Assembly: GCA_023653785.1 (NCBI GenBank)
Contig: JAMKCH010022352.1
Coordinates: forward strand, 1 to 64,000
Direction: 5' to 3'
Origin: Ophioderma brevispina
Taxonomy: Eukaryota > Echinodermata > Ophiuroidea > Amphilepidida > Ophiodermatidae
DNA: 64,000 nucleotides
The position numbers and the translations under genes were made by a program. Under the pieces are notes generated by a model. The model was not told the origin of the DNA. It was given only the letters and a program-made list of their open reading frames with translations, and did not search any database. Below are positions 12,701 through 24,700 of this stretch, piece after piece. How positions within the stretch are numbered: the first letter of the stretch is position 1; each line of letters begins with the position of its first letter.

Positions 12701-15700
12701 GTTACAGATGGGCGGTTTTGGGGTGAAGACCCTTCTATCAAGATGAAAGCTTTATTACGGTAAATTGGACCATCCCCCCTTTTAATCAAAACCTTATTAT
12801 ATATCTCATTGCCCCTGAATTTAGTTTGAGATGGTGGTGGAAGGTTCCCTCAGTGTGATGATCTACACGCTTTTGGCAGAATCCAGGTATGTGATTAAGA
12901 GTTGAACAAAATCTTTGAATTCAATGAGCTCATTTCCAATCATTTATTTCCGTGTGATATAAGTGTGTTCACCAATACATTACTCCCTCGGGACATTACT
13001 TTGGTTTATGTAGGTGAACACTCTACATATTTTCTTGGCATGTATCTCATGGATAGTCCAAAGGATTTCTAAATGCAAATGCCCGCATAATTTTAAACAA
13101 CAGTCAGCACTAAAAAATCAAAAAAGTTTGAATAATTGTGATCTAAGAATAACATCAAACATTGCATGAACTCAAAAGTGTGTTGTTGGATGGAAGATAA
13201 GAGGATGGAATTTCAGTGAGAATTGACTCCATTCTTACCAGATTCTCAGAAGTGGACGCTTTTTAAAAATCAGAGTAAAAACATTTTCGTAGAGAGAACA
13301 TAATTCAGGAAAGAGCAGATGTAGTCACATATGACAACATTGTAATATGATGCGTTCATCTAAGTGTTTTACGGATGTTATGTTATTGATATCTTGAAAA
13401 TATGACTATTCTTAACATTGTATTGTACCTTACATCAGTTAATAAAACTTTGTTCTCTTACTTATGTTGATTTTAAAGTGCAACGAGAATTTCAAATAAC
13501 AGGTGTCCCCAAAAAAATTTGAAAATCTGATTTTGGCAATGGTGGTAAAGCTTTATATAAAAATCTCCCCATCTGGTAGGATTGAGCTGAGAACTTGTTT
13601 CTTGGTACAAAAATGTGAAATTTCTACTTTCGTATTGGATAGGAGCAAAATCCGGAAAATTCAGCTTACCTATATCCTCTAAGAAATGCCGGGGGCGGTG
13701 CATTTTCTAAAAGGGGGCGTTTATTTTCGGGCGGTGACTTTTCAGATGAAATATTTACCTTTAAATGAGGGTTTTCAGCCGATCCATTAACGTCTTTGTG
13801 GTAGAACTGAAGGTAAGTTTGCAAGGTACTTCTAGTTCCTCCAGTTGGCTTGGAAGTTGGAGTATCGCCGTTTATCGTCCAAATGGATGCAAAAGTTTTC
13901 ACGCTAGTAAAAGCCTTGCGTCACGGCCTCGATGTTAGCGTTCGCGATCAGATTTCATGTCGAGAGTCAATCTGCAGTGCTGGAAATTCGCAGCAGAACC
14001 CAATTACCAATGCACTGAACATTTGCGAGAACCAAAAAGGTTCAACATTTTCAGCAGTCTAAAAACAAAAGTTGTATTTTCTTTACCTTACTCAAACTAA
14101 ACACAAGTTCCTAGTGCCTTCCGACTCCCTTTACTTACTTGGCAAAGTTTGCACTGCGTCTCTTTGGTCAATTCAATTACATCGATACAAGCTTTATAGG
14201 CCGCATCATTTCCCACGAGGGGATTTCCCAGGGCCGGTTCACGTTTGGCTCGGCAGGGATTTCCACCACGTGCGTTAAGTTGTTTTTCTTAATATTTTCT
14301 TCCAAATTTTAGTTCCTTGCTCTGAATTATTATTGAAGATTATTCTATATATATTCAAGGTTCATTTTAATTTTTTTACTTGACGTTGTTTGCACTTGGT
14401 GTTATAATTAGTTTTAATTGTAATGATCTTGACAGAGGATGAAATGAAACTGCAATCATGCAAATGTTTTTTGATGTTTGCCGCTCTGTTTACATCACAC
14501 GATGATCGATTCTCTTGGGAGGGGAAGCCGGCACTTGTAACAATGGCAATTGTCTCTCTGGGGTTTCCGAATTTATTGCAATCATAAAACCGGTGCATTG
14601 GTCCAGGAAGGTCGTAATGACATTGATAGGTATTGGTAAACCTAGGAAAGACACTCGCAGTGATTTTTTGAACTGAGAGTAAAATATGAGCCGGGATTAG
14701 AAGTGAAAAGTCATGTATAAGTTGAATGTATGTGAAATTATGCGCGTCCAGACAGACGAGAGGGCTTGTTGAGGAGTCAGTATGAGCCTGGGTGAATTTG
14801 TTGGCGTTGTGTTATAAGTAAGATTACGATGTTCACGTAGTCTGTATCCAACATGTACTTTTTTTGGGGGGGGGGGCATTTGGAGTGTCTTTGTCATCAC
14901 AAAAAACAGTGGGGGGGGGGCTGTTATTAGAGGGGGCGTGTATTAGAGGATATACGGATTATGTTTTCTATTGAAATATAAGCATATTACAATCTCTTTT
15001 GTTTTATTTTAAGTTATTTCTGTATTAACCAAATAAAAGGTAGGGGGGGATCTATTGTGCATCTTAATCTATATGAAATCACTTACATATCACAGAAACT
15101 ATGGATGACTGAAAGCTCTAGTTGCACCTTTAATTTACAAATAACAGATTGTTTTATCATTTTTAAATCACGTTTGTCTTTGTCTTTTTATGTTAACACA
15201 TATTTGATGGTTCCCTTCAGAATACACCCAACAGAGATTGCCAAAGTATGGAGTCACTTCTCTTAGCAACAGTAGTCTTTCCCAAAGACCTTGAGGCCAG
15301 TGGAACCATTAAAAACATTGCAGAAATTGGAAAGTCTTGTGGGGAGACTGATTGGGGAGCAACATGTGAACGGGATCATTGTGAGGTAATAAATGCAGAC
15401 AAATGTCTGCCTTTTGTGTGTGTGTGATGTGTGGGGGGGGCAGGACACGACCTGCTCTCGATTTGGGCATTTGAGATTCCAAAGCGGTATTGTAATTTAT
15501 GGAAATTCTTACACGCATTTTCTATGGCAGTCACGTCCCAGTGACATTACAAAATCCCCTCCTAAACCTTGTTCAATAAATTTAATAATATCATGATAAT
15601 AGTTTGGAATAAATTGATCAAAATCGTCGGGGGTTAGTGGAAGTAACCCCGCTTGTAATTCTATTAATTTGGTTGACCGACCGCCTTCGTGAAGTCTTTG

Positions 15701-18700
15701 TCCGCAACCGTCCGGTATGCGTAAGAGCGACCTCCTAAAGTTTATGAAAAGACTTAGCACTCTGGTCACGCCGGATGTTGATGGCCGATTGAATTCACTG
15801 TTGCTGAGGATTGTATTGTCTTACCCCTAATTGGTTTTACGCAACTTGTATCCCCAATTTCATGACTAAAAGAACAGTTCTTTGGCTCCCCAATTTAATG
15901 ACTAAAGAGCAGTTCTTGATTGTACCATTTTTTTTTGAGGACAGGCTGTATTACCTCTGATAACGGTACATTATGATTGCTTGATGTAGGGCCCCGAGTA
16001 AATGATTGTGGCGGTCTACCTCAAGGTGACAGTGAGATGCGTTAGATGAATTTGGGCGATCTTCTAGATACTATGCCAAGCTGTAAGAGGATGACTATCA
16101 GTCCTCATGTTGAAGCAAAAGGCGGTTTCAAGAGGATCAAGATGCTAGTGGAGAGGTAAGAAAAAGATTCACTATAAACATGTAGAATACTATCAGCAGT
16201 AATCCACCCAAAAGAGTCAAAATATTTGAATTTTGCAGGAGTAGTTTAAAGTGAAGGATAAGTCTGTAGAATTTGTATAAGTAATTTTTTTTTTCAATTG
16301 AAAAACAACAAAAAAGGAAGAAAACACCAATGTTCAAAGATATCTCCATTCAATTACGTGTTGAAGTAAGTGTCCATACGGACATTAATGACCAAAATAT
16401 CCGTTTTTGCCTTTATTAGGTTGCTTTCAGTCTTATAACTTAAAGGGTATGTTAGGGTAGCGATACTTGTCACACACATTCAAAAATCTGATTTTTATGA
16501 TTTTTACAATTTTCTGATAGTGCCTTTTAGGCCACTAGTGGAGGGGCCTATGTTCTCCAGAGAGTGATTTTATGAAGTTCATGTTAATTGTTGGCAACCA
16601 CTATAAATGTATTCTACTGGGTCTGACTATTCAGAAAAAACGATGTTGCCATTTTTTCCGTTGACCTTTAGTGACCTTGACACAAGGTCAAAGGTCAAAG
16701 CAGTCATACATTGTCCAAAGTATATCGACCTTGGTACCAAAATGTGGCAAATTTACAATTTAATGTTTTTTAAGTTTTTGAGTTTTATTGATTTTTTAGT
16801 TTTTTTAATTTTGTTGTTTTCTTGTATATGCAAATAAGCTAATTAGAGACAATAATATGCATAAATTTACCGTTATTCAAACCCCAGTTCTGTCCAAATC
16901 AAGAGTTAGGACTTATGTTTATGGACAATGTATAGTGAATCCTACACAACCCCCATTATACCTTGATATTAATGCCCATGGCTATTACTAAACCAAGTTG
17001 TTTTATGAAAATGTGCAAGAGAAAATGTTTGATGTAGTCTATATATACCAAATCCATGGAATGATTCGTTGTTATAACCGTGAAACAACCACGATTCGCA
17101 CTACAGAGACAAAGTATGTATATTAGTTGTTATTAGTTATCTTTTCAGTTTGAGTCACATATCTGATGCTTTATTCTTTCCATCCAGAGCCCCGGGGGAG
17201 GGGGGGCACTGGTCATTGACATGGGATATCATGGGCGACCAAAGAAACACGTAAAATGGGTATTTGTTCAAGATTGTGTACGATACATACGTAAAATGGT
17301 AGCAAAAACACTGAAATCTCAAATGGTGTGCTTTTCATACTTGAACCGGGAACTTACATTAGGATATGATTTGGAATGGAAATTTTGAGTTGTATCGTAT
17401 TCGGCTCACTTTGTGTAAATGAGCTATTCAGTATAGCCTACAAAGAAACAAATCTCTACTTGCTTATGGGTCGAATATTGCCAATACTAGTCTTATTATA
17501 GGTAGGATTTTACACTTACCATACTTGTTTAGGGGTGCTTTTTAGACCGATCAAATTTGTTGGAAAATTAGTCAAATTTCCTCAATCTTAAGTCAAAATT
17601 GTCCAAATATGCTTAAAATCTCAAAATTTTGAGGAAAAAGGGCAAATTGGGGTTAAATTTGGCCCAAAATTTGCATAACTCGGGTATAGCTATGGGTCCC
17701 TTTTTTGGCAAAAAATGGTATAGCTATGGGTCCTACTTCCAGACTCTCGGAGGCATGTCCCTACCCAAACCAGACCTGAGATATAGGGTGACTCTAACTT
17801 GATCTTGCTTTAGATGAAACTATTCAGGGTCTCTGGATGGAAAGAATAATTAAAACATTAAACATGTGACTGAGACTAAGATGACTAGTATGCATACTTT
17901 TTCTCTGAAGTGCGAATCGTGGTTATTCATGGTAAGAACGACGATTCGTTCCATAGATTGGTTATCGACTACATCGATCATGTTCTCTTCACATTTTTAC
18001 AAACACTCGGTTACTGACGTATCCAGGATATTAATAGCCAAGAATAATGGTGGTGGTCGGGGGTTCATTCTACATTCAAAAACAGCAGAGTGTTTACATC
18101 AGATGACTGCATTGTGAAAAAACTTGAGGTCTAACTCTTGCTTTGGACCAGGACTGTGGTCTTGCATAAAGGCAATTTTAGGCATATTATGCTTCTATTA
18201 GGTTATTTGCATTATAAAAAGAAAACGAAAGGTCAAATAACAAAGTATATATCACATACCAATAGTCCTTTGTGAAATTTGACAAATTTTGGTACACGGT
18301 CGAATAATTTGGACGGATGTAGGGACTATTTTGACCTTTGACTTGACAGGTAAGGTCATAAAGTCAATGGAAAAAATGGCAACATCGACTTTCTGAATAT
18401 AGTAGACACAGTTAGATATGTTTATCGTGGTTGCCAAACAATTAACAGTGAACTTCACCAAAAAAAATGTACATATAGGCCCCTCAATACCACAGGGAAA
18501 ACCGCAAGATTCCTCACATCATTCACCTTTTTTCATACACTATAATGGCAATGCAGTTGGGAGAATTTTAACATCACACCATTGTCTATCTGATGAGACA
18601 TACATTTTTTTCCATTTTTCTTCGGGAGACCAAAATCTCACCATTTCCATTTCTTTCAGAGAAAAATCTAGCATTTTCCCCTTTTCTTCGAGGACAAACT

Positions 18701-21700
18701 AGTGCTTTCGATTTTCTTATGTAGGACAAACCAAACATTTGCCAATTTTTGATCCCCCTGGCTTGAAAAGCAGAGGGGGATATTGCGAGGGGGCGATTGT
18801 CTGATGTAGGTACTGGTTCTTAACAGGTGCAGTAGTAAGGCGATTGCTAAATACCTTAGCATCAGTGCAGCCATTGCTCAAAAATTGTTTGGAAAAAGAG
18901 CGTCAAAAGCGTATTCCAGCGTTATGTTTTGTGCTATATGCCAGTTTGCGGGGTATTTTTGTCATTCGTTTTGCTTACAGTTATCTAGATTTTCCCAACT
19001 GTGCAAACTTATTCATATGTTAATACTATTGCACTTGTTAATTATAATATATTTATATTATGTGTATGTGTGTGTCCAGTTTGGTTAGGTTTTGGTTTTA
19101 GGTTTTCGTTTTTACCGTCTCTTCGAAAAGTTTAAGTACGATTTTACCCATTATTATGTTGAGGAAATGACTTCCGTCCTATATTACTATACACATGGAA
19201 GAGACCCAATAAAAATGAGAGTTTGAGCCATCAAATGCCAGCAGAAAACCTGGGTGCCCAATTTTTACCACTTTGGACTCATTATTTATGCAACCATGCT
19301 GACTAATTGGTTGAGACAATTTAAGGATGTTTCATTTTGGTGGTGGGGGGTGGTCGTTGAGTTCAGTCTTTCTTCCATGTTTTGGGTGGTTCCAGTATTT
19401 GCTGTTCACATTAGGTGATTCTATGTCTGGGTGGTTCCGCAGATGTTTGATTATGGTTCCCGTGTTTGGATGGTTACCAGTGTTGGATGGTTCCCAGTGT
19501 TGGATGGTTACCAGTGGGGTGGTTCCCAGTGTTGGGGTGGTTCCCAGTGTGGTGGTTCCATGCTTTCGGTGCCTGGTTTGGGTTTTTTTTTTTGGTTGGT
19601 TCCATGTTGGGTGGTTCACAGTGTTGGGTGGTCCTGTTGTTTGATGGGCTTTTATTTGACTGCCTGGCTGGTCCCACGCCTTGATGGTTCCTGGGTTTGA
19701 TGGTTCCTGTTGTTAGGTGATTCTAGTCTTTAGGGGTGTCACATTTTGGTGGTCAATGTTTTTGCTGTTTCTAGTGTTTCATAGGTTAATTGGTTATTTA
19801 TTTGTTGCTCTGCATTATTCATGCCTCATTTCTATAGCTTATAATTATGGTTCCTTGTACATGACACTTTTAACATGAAATGTTGTATAGTATATAGGAC
19901 ACAAGATTCTCAAAACATAATAAGATAAAATTGGATTCTTTTTTCGCCCAATGCCAAATTTATTCGTCTCGCCATGAGTTGAAAAAATATTGGGCGTGAC
20001 TCGCCGCCCATATTTTTTTCAACTCATGTCTTGACCAATAAATTTGAGTATTGGACTCAATGAATCCAATTTTATATCCAGCTGGGGGTTAAGGTTGCCA
20101 AATAGGGGTCCTCATGGTGGATTTTTTTTGGGGGATGTCAAAGGTCATGGACCAAGGTCAAAGGTCATATGTGAGGTCATGTCAGACCTGCAATCTTGCC
20201 AGGGGGGATGACGAAAGTTTACTTGCTGTATTTTCTTTTGAGACAGACCAAACATTATTTTCCATTTTGTTCGAGTCAATATAACATTTTTCTTGAAGAC
20301 AAACTTTTTTGGCTTATTGGTAATACAGGTCATCTTAAATCTTGCTTGTATTATTGACAGAAGGCATTGTACCAGCATTGGGTCATGATAGGGTAGCCAC
20401 AGAAGAAGAGATCCTGGGAGAGCACTACAACAAGCACCATCACAGCAGTTTCACATTACTCACATATACAATGTTGTCACACTGTAATCATAGGTAGGAA
20501 GGAACTTTCCTCTTTCTACAGAGGTTAATAGTTTGAAGTAAATTTAATGGATCTTTAAAACAAAAAAGTAGTTTGTTTTAACCAACATAACGGCTATCTA
20601 CCGTGTGTCCAAAAACGCAACACTTGGTAACAGACGCCATAAGTTTTTAACAAAAAGCAGCCTGTGACTACTTATTCTTTGTTGTAAGGTAAAGATGGGA
20701 CTGTTAGTAATATCCCTGAAAAGTATAAACAGGTTAAGATTATGATTTAGATATTTGTCGAGTCAATAGTTTAAGATATGTACCCCAACAATCAAGTAAC
20801 CCGCAGACAGACAGAACCCATTTTACAAAATGCCACAAGGCTGGCAATGAAAAACAGAACAGAATGGGCAAAACAATATTGAGATTGCAATCAAAATTTA
20901 CTGCCCAAATTCTGCAGAAACCTTCTACTGGGTCAAATGACTACATTACAGACTATTACTTAACTGATAATGATTAAAACATTAATTTTTGGGATAAAAC
21001 ATGTTGGGGATTAAGCTATGACTAAAGTCCTAGGACAAATCCACATTACCCATAAAATGATAAATGCGGTGGGCTGCAACTTGCTTGTACTGAAAATGAT
21101 GTTACATTCTCAAATTTATGAAAGTAAACCTAGTTTTTCAACACAAACTCAATAACAATATCAGTCTATTCATTCTGTCATTAATTTGGGTTTTAACATA
21201 ACTCTTTGTGTGCCGTCACAAAATGATGAAGATGATTAGCTATAAATCCAATGCTGTCTTATTGGACAATACGAAGAGCTTGGTGATATACATTCATAAT
21301 TGATTTTAAGTGTGTTAAAATGCAGGTTTTTTAGCTGTTATTACGAATGGAGACATTCATATGTATATCTGTTGTGCCGTATGCGGTCTTTTTTTAAAAA
21401 AAGGGAAAGATGGTGACATAGAGATTCATATTGGTGGTTTGCACGCAAAACGTACAGTGCCATATTGGTATTTAATAGCGCCTCAATTTGGTTAAAGAGT
21501 CCTGCAGGTTACTTGACTTCTGGGGGTCATATTTAAAAAATAGAATATTCTTTAGAACTTTTGCAGGGATATTAGCCTAACCAGTACCATCTGACCACAA
21601 CAACGATAAGTGTTCATGTGCTTTGTCAAAACTTATGGCGCCTGCCCCAAGGTTGCGTTTGTTTGGGACAACACGGTTTATAAGAGGCAACAATTTGACA

Positions 21701-24700
21701 TCAACATGTGGTACTTCGAATCTATCTATATCTATGTGGATATGCGTTTGGACTGTCTACACGATGCGCATTTTCACGCTGTTAATAGCGTGACTGTTGC
21801 GACATTTAAAAACAAATCTATTGTTGTAATTGCACGTATGCGTTAGTTAACAGAATGACAATGTAAGTGTTGGGTACTGCATGACACGATAGAAACAGTG
21901 CTAGAATCATGTTCCTTTGTACACTCACTACGCTGGGAGCAAGTAAAAACGATATGCTGGGGTCACACCCACAGGCACTGAAGTACCACATGATATGCAT
22001 AGGATATGGATCTGATGCCTCATGTAGGGACGCCCCATAAAGGAAAACTTTGTGATCATGCTGAGGCTCTACAATGGATTATATAACACCTTGTATGAAC
22101 AAACTCATGGATGTTATGTAGTTGTGATCTAGTAGTGCACAAAGGACGGCAACATACACCTGGCACAAAACGGCTCTCAGCCATGTGTTTCGATCAGTAT
22201 TGTGCCAAAGTCCTACCAATTTGAAAATTTATTGCTGAGGTCTTGCTCTTTCATTAAACCTGGCTTGTAAAAAAGCGTGCAGAAATGGCGAGATAGAAAC
22301 ACCCGGAAGACGCAAACCCCCAAACAAAAACCAAGTTGAGTTTTTGGATTTTTCAATGGGCATGCAGTGTCGGGACACGAAAATGTGTACCACAATCAAT
22401 ATTGCAAGTAGGATTCTCGCTCATCGTCGGAAAAACCTCTTTTCCGAAAATGCAACTACACACCATATTATGGCGTTGTCCACACAGTGACCATTGAAAA
22501 ATCGAAAACTGCAACTTTTGCGTTGGGGGGTTTGCGTCTTCGGGCGCTCTATCTCAGCCATTTTGCACGCTTTTTTACAAGCGAGGTGTTGGTGTTGTTA
22601 AATGAAAGAGCAAGACCTAGGCAAACAAAATGTTTATTCGAACAACTTTCGAACTGGCACAATTACTGATCGAAAAACATGCGAGGTGATACTTTTGTGC
22701 CAGGTGTATATGACCCACAGGTCCCAACAGCTTGATATTCTGTCCAACTCGAATTACAAAGTAGGGATGCGGGTGTATGCATTGTACTAACTTTCAGCGC
22801 ATGCGTAGCCAAAAACACAAGCGCACTGCAACTGAAAGACGGGCACTGGGTTAACCCGATGTCAGCACTTCATATGCGGATGATACCCCTCACATGGTCA
22901 ATAGTCCAAGGAGGTATGAATATTCCATAAATGGTTCAAGTCCGGAAGAGATTAATTGAGTGAGGTTTGGATTATTTTTAACTTAAGGATGATGGTCATT
23001 TTGTTGACTTCAGAATCCCGGTCTTGTCAACTTTGGTGTACACTGATCGTTTTCCATGCCCTACCAGGGGTATGAGAAACTGGCACCTCCAACCGTTGAA
23101 GTCATCGGTGATCGATGTCTGTGTGAGTAAAGATCAAAGATGGTCTATGTTTAACTTGTAAATTGTATTTCCATACACAAGATCGTTGGTGGGATACTAT
23201 GTAAGCAAAACACGATGGCCACAGCCTGGTTTTTTGTTGTCTTTTAGTGATTTTAATTTTTTGTAAGCAGTTGCCAAAACAATTAGGACAACTGGTAGAA
23301 GTAAGGGCATGCAAAGAGCTATCACCCCTTTAGTAAGTAAAGTACATGGTTGAGATGGGGGTGAGAATCTTGCATCAGAGGTAGAATTTCGTGGAGGAGA
23401 GCTATGGAGCATATGGATTCTCATAGGTGGAGTTGGCGAGGAGTCTGTGGATTCCTTTAACAGTTTGTGTGAAACTTAAGCAGGTTAAGAGATCTAACTG
23501 ATTCTCATGGATTCGTTGGGGAGTTTTGCAAGAGTGGACTCGCAGACTCTCGCCGAAATTTTATAGCCCTGTGCCGTGTAGGTCAACAATGTCACAACTG
23601 GTATGTTTATAGTGCCCTCAATGTCCAATCTGCATAGAGAAGAAAAATTAAGTTTGCAAGCAAATAAAATTTTACAAATTAAAAGAAATGGAACGAGAGA
23701 AATACATTAATCTGCATCCTGACCCTAACTATATGTGCATGATGGTATACTCATTATTTATGTAGGTGGTGTGCATTGTATAAAGCTCTTGCTAGCCCTA
23801 GTAGAATTCTGTTAAACTTATTTAGTTCACAATATATAGAAGTCTGTATGATCAAGAACAGTTGGATGCCAATTCTTTTAAAAAATATGCTCCGAAGGTG
23901 GTATTTGATATAAGAAGTTAAAAATAATGATTAAAATCGCAACATTCCTAAGGTGTGTTCGCTATAAGATGAAACATGACCTTTGTTAAATTACATTGAA
24001 TAAACATTAGAAAGAACCAATGTCATAATGCAACCCTAGAGTATATAGCAAAAACTTTTTTGCCACAACTTGGAGGCATCCTCCTCTGACCACATTGGTA
24101 GAATAATAAGTGCAAAAAATGGGGGTCATGGTTCCAAACCTTACACTGAACAGGTATAGTAGCTTCTTCATACTGCAAGTTGTATTGTTGCCTCGAGATG
24201 TAACATTAGCAAACATGGGGTTTTGAAAATGCAGTAGTTAATATAAAATACTACAACATTTCAATGTCGTTAGCGTCAGCCTTAATTGTTTGAGTTTATC
24301 TAGTACATGTATATCTAAAGAAAATTTGAAGCACAGGAGTCAGGGGTGTAACAGGGGTTGGTGTTGGGTGAAAAGCTTATCATTATCCCGGTGTGTATAT
24401 TTTGACCCATTGCAAATATGGGCATTTCGGGGTTTTTTTCGGCTGTCTTCGTTCTCGGCAGTAATTCACCAATGCCTGGAAATTCTGAGAGTGACCTTGG
24501 GGACATTGTAACATCACCACACATTCAACTTCCCTCCATTTATCCCTACTTCCCTCCCTCTTTCCCTTTCCCGCTCAGGCCATCTTCTTTTCCTTCCTCC
24601 CTTTCTGGCTTTTCTTTGCCCCACTTTTTTCCGTTTCCAGTAGCTTGACTAAATCTCTCGGTCCATACCCATCAGAAGAAATGTGCCCCCCTTTTAACCC

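Noticed and set aside
19327..19700. Trp/Gly-rich and Asn/Thr-rich ORFs
   Set aside because: Translations of a 20-bp minisatellite on both strands.
23197..23478. Minus-strand ORF with a transmembrane-like segment (GVIALCMPLLLPVVLIVLAT) and a basic tail
   Set aside because: Looks like a type I membrane tail and has a weak acceptor, but lies in an intron just after plus-strand exon 7 with no partner exons; not enough support to call.
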